The notes: generated from the sequence alone by a model not told the origin. A stretch of 64,000 nt of DNA from Moheibacter lacus (GCF_014042165.1 NZ_JACDZE010000004.1:124001-188000); one strand, 5' to 3'; shown: positions 48,201 to 57,832, numbered from the stretch's first letter. Numbers and translations: made by a program.

Positions 48201-48646
48201 AACCTATAAAAATGAAAAAAATATTTATTTCTTATTCCAAAGCTGATGCTTTTTATTTGGAAAAATTGGAAAATCACCTAAGCGTACTAAAAAGAAATGG
48301 AACTATTGATACTTGGAATTGTAGGCAATTGTTGCCAGGTGAAAAATGGGATGGTAAAATTAAGAAGGAATTAGAAGAAGCAGACGTAATAATATTTTTA
48401 GTAAGTGATGACTTTTTAGCAACAGACTATATCTGGGATGTAGAAATTAAGAGAGCCATTGAACGAGAAAATGCTACCCCTGAAAGTGTAAGAGTAGTAC
48501 CTATAATAGTCAGAAGTTGTTATTGGGAAGAGTCGCCCTTAAGTGTATATAATACTGCACCAAAAAAAGCTCAGGTTCTAACATTGGCAGGAAATATCGA
48601 CGAAGCTTATACGAATGCAGTTAAAGAAATTAGAAAAGTATTATAA
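45242..48646 (+). CDS. LRR-Roc-COR-TIR receptor-like protein
   Basis: An 1134-residue protein. Leucine-rich repeats fill about 45-390 (LKELEYLDISNNRIEEISIL, LSALRYLNISNNRIYDI, LKYLNLSNNLI). A Roc GTPase has P-loop LVGNSDAGKSTL (about 433-444), G3 FDFGGQEYYHDTHY (about 480-495) and G4 TQNKID (about 604-609). A COR-like linker runs to about 930. The TIR domain (about 990-1134) starts KKIFISYSKADAFYLEKL and has the candidate catalytic Glu in WDVEIKRAIERE. Bacterial TIR domains often cleave NAD or make nucleotide signals after target sensing. The gene ends the defence island; it is likely an abortive-infection-type receptor, by inference. Confidence 0.92.
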   Translation: MENIKPEILIKIEKKYNLNLEKLIEFQEIMEFPQSYKVDENNNVIEINLNNCKFSSLHQLRYIKTLKRLCLGGNNIQNIEPLYQLKELEYLDISNNRIEEISILKQLSALRYLNISNNRIYDISPIYDQLRNDLYLQADNNSTVYPSQNISINRNGDVIEWFDNLWNYANSKIEENLHTREKVLDLGNCGITDLSRFPLLYKCTHLKTLILSNEWAIYEGEWDRETSKNNGLPNNIFYVPAEFSKLISLEELFIGGDWKSRKNKVWNRWRIRTFAVFNKLINLKYLNLSNNLIQGNVNLTKLQQTQILHLNNNRITSITISSNLENIKELYLSNNYISDIFFLNKFPAVNTVDLHSNRIKTLLPIRELIERVDINDSKWQKHSINLTQNPLSNPPLEVVSQGNEYVLAYFEQYQAEKSVKIKPYLNRDIKLVLVGNSDAGKSTLTEYFLTGKWNDTISSTHWMVVKRWSTKHKSRTYNIRIFDFGGQEYYHDTHYLFFTKQTAYLLLWNEQSNKYGEVLIEQRQADGRLKANNVQCFPLEYWLNSIEYHTKNKKTSIDEKRIKEILDKRDVDIQNNISAGENWTNEIIQSTEDIGKELEDVPNILITQNKIDNANDLKFLNEQHLKKSYPKIFGYASLSVKTQRGMDNFKNILFELLDKTPLVNKEFLGTWGFVKNEIEIGNYPNKKTTLKEFKEYCNNKIKTIPEVKRGGKKLIKQVLFNDTDAISFAQYLNNIGLILYFPENDSLKDYVFLNQNDILNNIYDILLGLNKQNGKFNKEYIKDTLGKNHFDNECEMITNIMSHFKMIFKHPSDIDHFIAPLYLPSEPPKSVKIFLSTFQKPICKFIFNSFIHKHVILEFFQKHGQAVLKDTNNGESYLYWKNGVVLKEIDTHEIVLVKFCNVNDANKSAYIDVYKLENSGSGQFSENVIKTLEEICVDKDVTKTVTIDGENFIPISVIHKAEENGNWVFHYYEKYYELKQFKQYLKQPIKMKKIFISYSKADAFYLEKLENHLSVLKRNGTIDTWNCRQLLPGEKWDGKIKKELEEADVIIFLVSDDFLATDYIWDVEIKRAIERENATPESVRVVPIIVRSCYWEESPLSVYNTAPKKAQVLTLAGNIDEAYTNAVKEIRKVL

Positions 48647-48908
48647 TAAAAATTTTTGTATTCAACATCACAAATGACTGAATAACAACGTTGTACATGT
48701 TAAAATAGATTATCCTTTATAAAGCTGAATCATTCTATGATATTGTATCCAAAAATGTCAAAAGTGGTATCAGGTCTTAATTCTGTATATGATTTTTCAT
48801 GACCCGTTATTGCTATGACCAAAAACAGGAGGTTGCTATCATTACGACCAACAGCTTCGCTGGACTATTCTTCCCACTTGCCAAGGAGATCCTTTGTATC
48901 CTTTTATT
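48647..48908. other. Non-coding gap between the ROCO-TIR gene and toxin locus 2
   Basis: No credible gene is seen. A 10-bp palindrome (acaacgttgt) lies at 48685-48694. The rest may be a decayed sequence; the open frame from 48799 runs into the opposite-strand gene and has no protein-like character. The two convergent transcription units meet here. Confidence 0.35.
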
Positions 48909-49352
48909 TTACTTATTTTGTGAATTAATTGGATTTTCTCCATTCCATAGCGAATCGTATAATTTAGGAAATGCATCTTTAACGGTTTGATCAAGACTTT
49001 CTTGTTGCATTCCAAATTCTAAATTACTATAATAATACATTAACTCTTTACTATTAAATGACTTCATTACAGAGATTATCTTAACTTCTCCCAGTTCTTG
49101 AGTTATTTTATAAACATAAAATGAATGTAAATAGGATGATTCTCCATCTAAATATGAAGGATGTTGACAAAATAATTCTTTAATAGCTTTTGAATCTCCT
49201 ACTAATGCTTCATTTACCAATTTACAATAAGAAATGCCGGCTTGATTTGCATTATATAATACAATATCTTCTATTTTGATTATTGAATCACATTTTGATT
49301 GATAACAACCATAACTCAAGGTTGCTAATAACATATATAAAATATTTCTCAT
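48909..49352 (-). CDS. Small lipoprotein-like protein, likely immunity for RHS toxin 2
   Basis: A 147-residue protein with an N-terminal hydrophobic stretch ending in LSYGC, a possible (imperfect) lipidation site. The rest is mostly helical, with acidic and aromatic residues. I do not recognise the family. It starts 11 bases after the RHS gene whose tail resembles a peptidoglycan-cleaving or -crosslinking enzyme. A periplasm-facing immunity protein is therefore logical. It matches the position and type of the immunity candidate at 19635-20165. Confidence 0.6.
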   Translation of the reverse strand: MRNILYMLLATLSYGCYQSKCDSIIKIEDIVLYNANQAGISYCKLVNEALVGDSKAIKELFCQHPSYLDGESSYLHSFYVYKITQELGEVKIISVMKSFNSKELMYYYSNLEFGMQQESLDQTVKDAFPKLYDSLWNGENPINSQNK

Positions 49353-49363
49353 ATTCTCAATAT

Positions 49364-52300
49364 TTACAAGCTTCCTACTGGCCCTAAGACTGTAGGACTA
49401 ATATTTGAAGGTTTTGCATTTGGAGATTTTTTTGGGTTTACGCTTGTACCTATTACTTCCATAGTACCATATTTTGTTCTTGTAGAAGTTGGATTAAACC
49501 TTTGAAGACCTTGCCTATCTGGAACTTCACTTGTAGACGTGGTATTCATGATTTGATTAATTACATTCCATTCTAAATTACGATCACTTGATTCATCTGC
49601 TGAGCATATAGTTACGCAACCATGACTCTCCATTCCTAAATGTAATCTGAAGTTTTTACGGTTATCTCCATCTTTTCCTTTTACCCCTTGATGAGTATCA
49701 TCATATCTATAACTATCTTGAGGGTCTAACCTGAACCAAGTACTATTTTTACCACCCTTATTATCTAAAATGTCATAATCTCCGTTTGGTATTGGAACTT
49801 GTTTTTCACCACGTGTTGCATGATCAGTTCCATTTTCATCTCCTTGATTAATATTACCTTCGCTATCCGAAATCCCTCCACTAAATACACCTTTAATAAC
49901 TAAAACCTGATTTGCTATTAAATTTCCTTTTTTATCTCTAATTCCATTGACATTATAACCTTTTGCAGAAACGTAAACAGTCTGTAGCCCTTTCTTGTGA
50001 TTATCCATATCTTCAATGGATAACTCTCCAGTTTCTGCATTATATGATATTTTCACATACCTTCCATCTGGATCAACATAATTAATGGGATTGTTCAATA
50101 CATAATTATATGGATTAGATGAAGCATATTTCTCTGCGAGAGGGTCTATGTTCATCCACCGTCCTAATGCTGGGTCATAATTTCTCCATCCATAGTCGTA
50201 CAACCCAAGCCCAAGCTCATCCTGATACTCTTTACCGTTGTACTTATAGTCGTAGTTGGCATAGATGTTCAAAACCGGATTGGTAGGGTCAATGTCCTGA
50301 AGCGCTTTATCGGTTTCCGTTTCGTTGGAAAGAATGTCTTTAGGCGTGGATAGCGCATATTTCTTATGCCTCAATCCAAACGGATAATAATGGTTTTCCT
50401 CCATTATTTTGAGCTCATCTGTCGCGGGATCTTTCGCATAGCTCAACCGTACATTCCCCAAATGATCGGTATAATTGAATACATAGTCAAAGGTCATCTG
50501 GTTGTTTACCGTTGTCTGTTTTACATATCCTTCAGGATGCGGGAAAAATTGCAGAACTCCGTTATAATACTGAAATCCATCCATATAATCGGTTGTATAA
50601 ACGGTGCTTCCGGAAGTTACTTTCTTTTGAACCTTGACACCGAAAGCATCGTAAAGGTACTCAATTTTTTTAGTTGTGCCCGAGGTCCAGGTAATCGCTT
50701 TTGGCAGGTTTAAGTGGTTGTAAGTGATGGAAGCGATTGCCTTGTTAAGATCGGAAATCATGTTGCCGTTGGCATCATAGGTATAATCGTTGCTTGTGCC
50801 GGAATTACCGTTCGTAAATCCAAAGCTACTGTTTTCGTCATCGATCACTTTGGATAGTTGGTTAGAAGTCCTGTTGTCATTCTTGTAGGTATATTTCAGG
50901 TCATCCATAGCACTTTCCGCCCCGTAGAAATCTTCCGTATGCCGGACAAGGTGCAGTATGTTCCCGTTAAGGTCATAGGCCATACTCTCATCAAAAGCGC
51001 CGGGATAATAGCCTGTGGGCGGTGTACCGGTCACTTTGTTGAAGTGCGCGAACCGCAATCGGTTCATCTGGTCAAATTCATAGGAGTATCCACGGGTGAT
51101 GTTGTCTGTCGCCGTTTTCCAGAAGGTCTGTGAAATATTCCCATTGTACAAAGGTTCTGTGGCCACTTCTCCTCCGTAAACCAAATCATTGTACTGTATC
51201 TTAAATGCGAAAATATCGTCCAGCGGTTCACCGGGGAGCCCTCTAAGCTGAAGATCATCCGCAATGTTGTTTATGCCCGTGAGCCAGCCCCGAATGTTAT
51301 AGGTGTAATCCACACCCTGCAAAGCCGGTAAGCTGTTGTTATTTCCTACCAGCTTATAGGTCAACTGCCCGATCTCATTGTAGGTATTGGAGGCTATTCG
51401 CTGAACAACCCCATTGTTGATCGACTGACTGTGATGCTTAAATCGCTCCTGTCCGTCATAGGAAAAATTATCCTGTACTTTCAGTTCATTAGGGGTGCTG
51501 GAACTGTATTTATGAAGTGTAATAGTTGAAGTTGGTTTCCCTCTGAAATCAAGATTGTTTTGAATTTTAGTATATCCTCCCAGACGGTTGATTTTGTGTG
51601 TATAGACCTGGCGTGACTTCACGTCATAGAACATATAGGATTTCTCAAAATTTGACGTTCCCAAAGTGCGGGTGACCGTAGAGGTCAGCAATCCTTTCAG
51701 ACTTTCATTTGCCGTATTGCTTCCATCACGGATGTCCACTCCCGGCATATTCGGGAAGTTTGCCCCGTCCGTTGAACGGGAAGGTGCATAGAAATCATAA
51801 TAATTGACGGTGAGTATCTGGAAACCGGAAGCAGGATAGCCTTTGTCCGCTTTGTAATAAACCCTTAGCCCGTCGTGCATAAAGCCCGTGGCGTCGTATT
51901 CGGCATTGTTGCTCCCAAAAGTATTGTACACCCAATTCTGAACCTGTATCCGTGTTCCGGCATCTCCGACCAAACCGGTATAAGCCACCCTGCCGAACTT
52001 GTCATACTTCGTAAACGTCCATTCGTTATTTCCCTCTGCTACCTGCTTTGCATCCTTTGTGGCAACGAGCCTGTCCTGCTTGTCATATACCAGCCACTCC
52101 CATCCTTTGCCGGGAAGTTTTTTCTCCACCAAACGGTTGCGCGAATCGTACTTATACTGATAACATAGTTCATCCAGCACCGTGTTGACATTGGATTTAA
52201 CGGAAGCCATCGGCGGTATTACATAGGTTAAATTGCCGTAAATATCATAAACATAATACGTGTCCGCGCGTATCTGTAACTCCGTTCCGGGGTCAGTATC

Positions 52301-53062
52301 CCGTCCGGCAACAGAGCCGTTGGCTACAAAAGTCCTTTTCAGGACTATCTGCCCTTCCTTGTTTGTAAATTCGTGGATGCTATGCCCGTTCTCATCGGTA
52401 GTAATAGTCTTATAGAGACGGTTTGCAGGATAAGTGCCATCCTGGGTTAAAGCTATGTTGTAAATTTTCTGCGCCTCCACCCAAGTAGTGGTCGCCTTGA
52501 ATTGTTTTACGCCATCGCCCACCGTATTGGCCTGGTACTGAAATTCCATTTCGTTGCCGGAGCCGATCTTCCAATCATTCCCTGGCGCTCCTACCTGTAC
52601 TACCCTGTTTAGCGGTGAATTTTCAAATTTCTTTTGCGTGTAGGGGTTTAAGTTGCACTGTGTATTATTGGGAGGGCAAAGGTATTCCTGTTTATAATAG
52701 TTAACGGTATTGTTCTTTAAAGTCGTCGGATTGACTACTGCGCCGTTCTGCTGTCCGCTCGGCCACGGAAGAAAATCTTTATCCTGTCTTCCAAAACCAT
52801 CATACTCTATATGGGTAATAATATCTTTTCCGTCCGGGGAAGCTTTTATTTGGTTAATCTGTTTGGGACGCCCCAACCCATCAAAGTATTGAACCGTGCG
52901 GATTGCAGGAGTTTGATCGTCAATCGCTGACACTTCTACCGTAGGTTCTACTACGTAGATATAATTTTCAGTACTTGTCGGTGTTTGTGCGTAAACAACC
53001 GATGTAAACAGAAAGCCAGCTAATGCTGAAGTTTTTAGCGTATGTTGAGAAAATAGATTCAT
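49364..53062 (-). CDS. RHS polymorphic toxin with Tlde1/L,D-transpeptidase-like tail
   Basis: The minus frame extends to 53110, overlapping the upstream gene. The ATG at 53062 gives a proper signal peptide (LAGFLFTSVVYAQ) and 1232 residues. The N-terminal part is DUF6443 (TPAIRTVQYFDGLGRPKQIN). RHS/YD repeats follow, then the core end GLYDYGWRNYDPALGRWMNI and NYVDPDGR near residue 996. The roughly 230-residue tail contains PIPNGDYDI and FRLHLGMESHGCVTI, which matches the Tlde1/YkuD active site with its SHGC (Cys near 1149). Tlde1 toxins attack peptidoglycan stems in the periplasm. A lipoprotein-like gene follows as immunity candidate. Confidence 0.88.
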   Translation of the reverse strand: MNLFSQHTLKTSALAGFLFTSVVYAQTPTSTENYIYVVEPTVEVSAIDDQTPAIRTVQYFDGLGRPKQINQIKASPDGKDIITHIEYDGFGRQDKDFLPWPSGQQNGAVVNPTTLKNNTVNYYKQEYLCPPNNTQCNLNPYTQKKFENSPLNRVVQVGAPGNDWKIGSGNEMEFQYQANTVGDGVKQFKATTTWVEAQKIYNIALTQDGTYPANRLYKTITTDENGHSIHEFTNKEGQIVLKRTFVANGSVAGRDTDPGTELQIRADTYYVYDIYGNLTYVIPPMASVKSNVNTVLDELCYQYKYDSRNRLVEKKLPGKGWEWLVYDKQDRLVATKDAKQVAEGNNEWTFTKYDKFGRVAYTGLVGDAGTRIQVQNWVYNTFGSNNAEYDATGFMHDGLRVYYKADKGYPASGFQILTVNYYDFYAPSRSTDGANFPNMPGVDIRDGSNTANESLKGLLTSTVTRTLGTSNFEKSYMFYDVKSRQVYTHKINRLGGYTKIQNNLDFRGKPTSTITLHKYSSSTPNELKVQDNFSYDGQERFKHHSQSINNGVVQRIASNTYNEIGQLTYKLVGNNNSLPALQGVDYTYNIRGWLTGINNIADDLQLRGLPGEPLDDIFAFKIQYNDLVYGGEVATEPLYNGNISQTFWKTATDNITRGYSYEFDQMNRLRFAHFNKVTGTPPTGYYPGAFDESMAYDLNGNILHLVRHTEDFYGAESAMDDLKYTYKNDNRTSNQLSKVIDDENSSFGFTNGNSGTSNDYTYDANGNMISDLNKAIASITYNHLNLPKAITWTSGTTKKIEYLYDAFGVKVQKKVTSGSTVYTTDYMDGFQYYNGVLQFFPHPEGYVKQTTVNNQMTFDYVFNYTDHLGNVRLSYAKDPATDELKIMEENHYYPFGLRHKKYALSTPKDILSNETETDKALQDIDPTNPVLNIYANYDYKYNGKEYQDELGLGLYDYGWRNYDPALGRWMNIDPLAEKYASSNPYNYVLNNPINYVDPDGRYVKISYNAETGELSIEDMDNHKKGLQTVYVSAKGYNVNGIRDKKGNLIANQVLVIKGVFSGGISDSEGNINQGDENGTDHATRGEKQVPIPNGDYDILDNKGGKNSTWFRLDPQDSYRYDDTHQGVKGKDGDNRKNFRLHLGMESHGCVTICSADESSDRNLEWNVINQIMNTTSTSEVPDRQGLQRFNPTSTRTKYGTMEVIGTSVNPKKSPNAKPSNISPTVLGPVGSL

Positions 53063-53066
53063 GGGT

Positions 53067-56000
53067 TTATGGCTTATAGTTATATTTATATTCCTGAATG
53101 ATTTTACCATTGTGATCCTTCACTGCCTGCAATCTTCCATACACGTCATAGTGATAATATTCTGTTATACCATTTGGAGGAGTAATACTTGAAACTCCCG
53201 AAACCGGACGATAGGTGTATGTCGTTACCAAAGCATTGGAAAGGGAAGAGTGTTCCCTAAGTCCTTGTAACATTGCGATAAGAGTAGCCGGATTATTCTG
53301 ATTGGCGGGTACGTTAGAAGCATCGACAATATCCTGAATCAACGTCTGGGGCAATTCGCCGTAGGTTTTTCCTTCTATCTTAGCTATTGGAAACTTCTTA
53401 TTGTAGCCGTAAACCAAAACAACAGGAACCTGGTTTTCAATCGTATATTGTTCCGGATTTCCGATAGCATCGTAGCGATCAAAAGTTAGTTCCTTTTCCA
53501 GAGGGCGGTTTGCTTTAGACTTGTACAAAAATCGAGGAAATACAGTGCCGTTACCCGTAAATTGACCGTAAATGGTCTTAGATTCCGCTATCTTTTCAGT
53601 AACACTGCCTACCAATTTTTCATTAGTGGTCTTATAAGGTTTCATGACATTCGCCGTAAGTAAAATAGATTGAAGCAAAGTCGAATTCTCATGATCTACT
53701 ATAAATGTTCCATCAAAAGTGTATGCATGGTTCTCCTTGATCTTTTCCCCTAAAGAAGTTGACTCAAATAGTTGGTAATTTAAGTAATTGTTGCCTCTGT
53801 TTGTAGGCGGATGCTGTTTATAATCAAAAGTAGTCGTTGACACTATATTGTTTGCATTCGGAAAGTATTCTGTTACAACAGTTGTAGAAGGAGCCATATC
53901 CAAGTAATATAGATAGTACGCGCTACCTTTTAAGTAAAAGCCGGATGCCAATCCCTGCGGACAATTGACGGGTACAACGTCTATTCCCCTTGCCACATGA
54001 CTATTTAGATAAGACAGCGCAGGATAAGTGTTTTCAATCTTTCTCACCGGTTGGTTTGAAGAATTATATTCTTCGGTAGATAACAATTTGCCTCTATACA
54101 AGCTTTTGTCATTCTTTGTACTGTAAGGACTAAAGCCCGAGGCTCCGTAGTTTGTAAGCCCTAACTCATCACGATATTTTGATTCGGCATTGCTCGTGTA
54201 CTTATATATCGTGTGGAAATTTCCTTCGTTTGACTTAACAATCTCTTTGACTTCCGAATAACCTATGTGAGAACCGAAGAAATTGGATAGCGGAAGTATA
54301 GTGTTGGTTGAATATTTTTGCTGACGGGCTACTGCTCCGTTAGTGACCGATGGATAAGTCCAATCCCAAAAATAAACAGGTTTATACTCCAAGATACCGC
54401 TACCTGTCCCATTTGCTTTCTGGTAAATGAATTCTCTTTCTTTCGAAAGCGTTGTTCCTTCAGAATAATCTAACAAGCGTTTTACCCTTGTGCCACCGGC
54501 CAACGTAGTGGATTCTGAAATTAAAGATGACCTATCATCTGAAACATAGCTGTTGTACGTATTCGGTTCGTATTCAATAACTGTTTTTCCACCCGTCGGA
54601 TAAATAATGGTATTTAGCAAACCATATAAAGAGTACGTTCCGTTAGGCATTCTGGAATTGTACATAGCTGTGGCGCTGGCCGGACTCGAACCAAATCCGC
54701 TTACGGAATAGAAAGAACCCTTGTAATATCCCCAATGATCTGTCTGAAGGGTCATATAATCTCTTGGAAGTGGAGAATTATATTGGAAGTAATAGCTAGA
54801 AGTAGGTTGGGCTATCGTGTTAGCTCTTTCCAATTCTGTCAATTGCATCCGGGGAGATGGCTGACCACTTTGATAAGGCAGGTTGTTGTGTCGGAGTATA
54901 AATTTTCGGACAGTAGAATTATTGAGCTTAACTTCAATTTGGTTTAATCTGTACCACTTGAATTGATTATATATGTCGTTTACACTTCCGCCGATTTCCT
55001 GCAAGTAGGGAAATAAATTATTACTGCCAACAGGATAGTTATTTTCAATAAACTGTGTAATCCAACCTGTTAAAGAAGGTACTCCGGAAGGGTTGTTTTG
55101 CCCACTGTATCTGTCATAATATGCATTTCCAAGATCTCCCTGACCGTTATTGTTTGCTACAATATTGAATAGTGCGGATTCTCCGCTCAGTGCTTTTATT
55201 TCTTTTAAATAAACGCTGGACATCAGCTCGCCTGCAATACCGTAAACTCCACCTTTATAAGAATAACAATTTGCATTCCAATCACCTCCGGTTGTTCCCC
55301 ATCTTTCGCTTTCATGGTAATAATTAAAGGACACTGTATATTCTTTCCTTTCGTAAGATAGATCGTACAGAAGATTTCCCAAGTGATCTCTAACTTCGGT
55401 CAAGTACCAGGCATTTGCTCTCCAATAAACACGGTTATTCGAGTCGCCACGAAACTGCTGAAAGAAATTTACGCTGTAATCTATTGCATCCTGCTTGTTT
55501 CCAAATACATACTTTGTTCCGTTGTCGTCAATTAATGTAATCTTGTAAATCAGTTTGTAGGCATAATTCGGTTCTTGAGGTGGATACCTGTTATCATCCA
55601 TATTGATGATAACTTTCATATTGGAGTCGCTTGCAACTTTCCACGACCCATCTTGCCCTAAAAAAAATTTACCGGAATGACCCATAAAATTAAATGTAAA
55701 AATATCCGGTGTGGTATCTTTATCCCAGAAACTATTAATGGCTAACAGAAAAGCGGAAGAAGTCCAGTTAGATACATCTAATAAACTATGGGAATAGAAG
55801 TAGCCTCTTTGGTGTGTACCAATAGTTGTATTATAATGAAACTCATCAAAAGCCAATCCTTTTTCCTGACGTGTAATGACACCACCTGCATTTAGCGACC
55901 AATTCTCTCCGACCCATCCCGGAATGGCATTTAAGCGTACTCCGGATGTATCATAGTTCAAAGAGATATCTAATGGTACATTTTTTTCAGTCATTGTATG

Positions 56001-56177
56001 GATAGGGATGGAAATGCCAGCGGTACCGGTGTAGTAACTAACGGGCAAATCCCCGAATTTCCCCAATGAAGACGCCGTTGGGCTTTGAACTCCCTGGGGT
56101 ATTGGTAAGCTTTGGGACCAATTAAGGTTGCTCAGTAAGATTAATATGATCGCAATACAGCGTTTTATCAGTTTCAT
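53067..56177 (-). CDS. YD-repeat (RHS-like) secreted shell protein
   Basis: A 1036-residue protein with a signal peptide (CIAIILILLSNLNWSQ). The N-terminal region resembles that of SpvB/RHS-type proteins (GDLPVSYYTGTAGISIPIHT, then LNAIPGWVGENWSLNAGGVI). It ends in YD-repeat sequence (YYHYDVYGRLQAVKDHNGKI). It has no toxin tail. It lies 4 bases before the RHS toxin gene, so the two are translated together. It may complete the RHS cage, or act as a partner like TcB-type proteins; inference. Confidence 0.82.
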   Translation of the reverse strand: MKLIKRCIAIILILLSNLNWSQSLPIPQGVQSPTASSLGKFGDLPVSYYTGTAGISIPIHTMTEKNVPLDISLNYDTSGVRLNAIPGWVGENWSLNAGGVITRQEKGLAFDEFHYNTTIGTHQRGYFYSHSLLDVSNWTSSAFLLAINSFWDKDTTPDIFTFNFMGHSGKFFLGQDGSWKVASDSNMKVIINMDDNRYPPQEPNYAYKLIYKITLIDDNGTKYVFGNKQDAIDYSVNFFQQFRGDSNNRVYWRANAWYLTEVRDHLGNLLYDLSYERKEYTVSFNYYHESERWGTTGGDWNANCYSYKGGVYGIAGELMSSVYLKEIKALSGESALFNIVANNNGQGDLGNAYYDRYSGQNNPSGVPSLTGWITQFIENNYPVGSNNLFPYLQEIGGSVNDIYNQFKWYRLNQIEVKLNNSTVRKFILRHNNLPYQSGQPSPRMQLTELERANTIAQPTSSYYFQYNSPLPRDYMTLQTDHWGYYKGSFYSVSGFGSSPASATAMYNSRMPNGTYSLYGLLNTIIYPTGGKTVIEYEPNTYNSYVSDDRSSLISESTTLAGGTRVKRLLDYSEGTTLSKEREFIYQKANGTGSGILEYKPVYFWDWTYPSVTNGAVARQQKYSTNTILPLSNFFGSHIGYSEVKEIVKSNEGNFHTIYKYTSNAESKYRDELGLTNYGASGFSPYSTKNDKSLYRGKLLSTEEYNSSNQPVRKIENTYPALSYLNSHVARGIDVVPVNCPQGLASGFYLKGSAYYLYYLDMAPSTTVVTEYFPNANNIVSTTTFDYKQHPPTNRGNNYLNYQLFESTSLGEKIKENHAYTFDGTFIVDHENSTLLQSILLTANVMKPYKTTNEKLVGSVTEKIAESKTIYGQFTGNGTVFPRFLYKSKANRPLEKELTFDRYDAIGNPEQYTIENQVPVVLVYGYNKKFPIAKIEGKTYGELPQTLIQDIVDASNVPANQNNPATLIAMLQGLREHSSLSNALVTTYTYRPVSGVSSITPPNGITEYYHYDVYGRLQAVKDHNGKIIQEYKYNYKP

Positions 56178-56218
56178 AAAATTATTTTATACGATTGGTT
56201 ATTTTTGATCTGTTCAGT

Positions 56219-57832
56219 TTATATATTTCCTTTTTTGATGACTTTCACATCTGTAATCTGTCCGTCGATGATAATTTTAAGGATATACACACCGGGAGGA
56301 TAACTCTGAAGGTCAACGGGAGTAGAACGATAAAGAAGTTTCTTTTGCTGAAGTTTCTGTCCGTTCAGGTTGAAAACCTGAACCTCCGCTTCTTTGAAAT
56401 CCTGTGAAATAATGATGTTGGTGTATTGATAGGTAGGATTCGGATAAATTTCGATAAGCTGGCGTTCTTCTTCCTGCTTCTTTTCATCGCCCAATTTCAT
56501 CACCCAATAGTCGTTCCCACCAATGGAAGCTTTGTCTTTATCATCCGATTTTTTGGAGTCTGAATTCCCGGCAAGGATGTAGCCACCGTCACGGGTTTGG
56601 GCAAGACCTTTGAGCTGGTCGGTTCCGGTGCCACCGATGGTCTTGCTCCAAAGCATTTCGCCCCTATAGTTTATTTTAATGGCGATGAAGTCATTGATGC
56701 CTTTGTTATCAATGCGCTTGTGCAGTGTTTCGGAAGAAGCGTAACCACCCAAAAGAAAGGTATTATCTTCCGCTTTTGTCACATTGACAAGTATATCCCA
56801 TTTCCCTGTATCATACGTATTGTCCCATGCGACTTCTCCATCTTTGTCGATTTCCAATACCCAGAAGTCCGTACCGTTAACACTGCCGGACTTCTTGTTT
56901 TCCGATGTTTTGGAGTTGGAGCTTCCGGCTATGAGAAAGCCGTTATTCGTTTCCACTATTTGCGCAAGTGTTTCATCGCCTTCACCACCATACGTGCGTT
57001 GCCACTGCTGGTCTCCGTTCAAATCAAGTTTTATAACCCAATAATCACTCATTCCCAAGCTTTGAGCTGATTTGTTTCCCGATACGAAGGAGTTGGAAGT
57101 TCCGCCAACCAGATAGCCGTCTTCTGTAATTAGGACGGTCTTTAATTGGTCTGCAAACATTCCACCGAATGTCTTTTCCCATTCCACTTCGCCGTTTGCG
57201 GATAATTTGATTATCCAATAGTCAAAACTTCCTCTGCTTTCTTCCGATTTATTTCCGATGATTTCTCCTTCCGTATCTTGTATTGGCGAAGAGTCCGAAC
57301 TACCGCCTATGATAAACCCTCCATCCGGTGTCTGCTGTATACTCTGCAATTGGTCATTGCCAATTCCTCCCAATGTAATTTGCCACTCTTCTTCACCGGT
57401 AGGATCAAGTTTCAAAATCCAGAAATCCATATTTCCAAAACCATATTCTAATTTATCACCGGATTTAGGAGAATTGGAGCTTCCACCTAAAATGAAACCA
57501 CCTTCGCTGGTCAGTGACACGCTGTAGAGATAATCACTTGCTAAACCGCCAAATGTTTTCTGCCATTCCATCTTGCCAGCTTCGTCCATCTTCCAGAGAA
57601 AGTAATCCAAGTCACCCTGTCCTTCCCCTGATTTGTTGCCTGAATCTGCCGAAAAAGAACTTCCGGCCAAAAGGAAACCATAATCGGGAGTAGCCTTTAA
57701 ATCATAAAGATATTCGCTGTGAACACCACCTAAGACTTGTTGCCACTCGATATCTTGAGCAGTTAAAAGGTTTGAAAATAAAAAAAAGGAAATGGAAACA
57801 ATAGAACAATAGCAGTTGAGCTTGTTTTTCAT
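56219..57832 (-). CDS. T9SS-sorted seven-repeat (propeller-like) protein, toxin locus 2
   Basis: A 537-residue protein with a signal peptide (FFLFSNLLTAQ). Seven repeats of about 60 residues follow, each with a W-x-x-T-x-GG start and a GGFILGGSSNS-like centre, then YWVIKLD. Seven such units are likely to form a beta-propeller. The C-terminal 75 residues are a type A T9SS sorting domain (IEIYPNPTYQYTNIII, VQVFNLNGQKL, VYILKIIIDGQ). It is the first gene of the locus, 41 bases upstream of the YD-repeat gene on the minus strand. It may display or deliver the RHS proteins, as in locus 1. Confidence 0.87.
   Translation of the reverse strand: MKNKLNCYCSIVSISFFLFSNLLTAQDIEWQQVLGGVHSEYLYDLKATPDYGFLLAGSSFSADSGNKSGEGQGDLDYFLWKMDEAGKMEWQKTFGGLASDYLYSVSLTSEGGFILGGSSNSPKSGDKLEYGFGNMDFWILKLDPTGEEEWQITLGGIGNDQLQSIQQTPDGGFIIGGSSDSSPIQDTEGEIIGNKSEESRGSFDYWIIKLSANGEVEWEKTFGGMFADQLKTVLITEDGYLVGGTSNSFVSGNKSAQSLGMSDYWVIKLDLNGDQQWQRTYGGEGDETLAQIVETNNGFLIAGSSNSKTSENKKSGSVNGTDFWVLEIDKDGEVAWDNTYDTGKWDILVNVTKAEDNTFLLGGYASSETLHKRIDNKGINDFIAIKINYRGEMLWSKTIGGTGTDQLKGLAQTRDGGYILAGNSDSKKSDDKDKASIGGNDYWVMKLGDEKKQEEERQLIEIYPNPTYQYTNIIISQDFKEAEVQVFNLNGQKLQQKKLLYRSTPVDLQSYPPGVYILKIIIDGQITDVKVIKKGNI

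Noticed and set aside
48799..48990. Plus-strand frame of 63 codons after the ROCO-TIR gene
   Set aside because: It overlaps the end of the opposite-strand immunity candidate and does not look like a protein family.
53063..53110. Upstream start for the RHS toxin overlapping the YD-repeat gene
   Set aside because: The ATG at 53062 gives a normal signal peptide and avoids the 44-base overlap.
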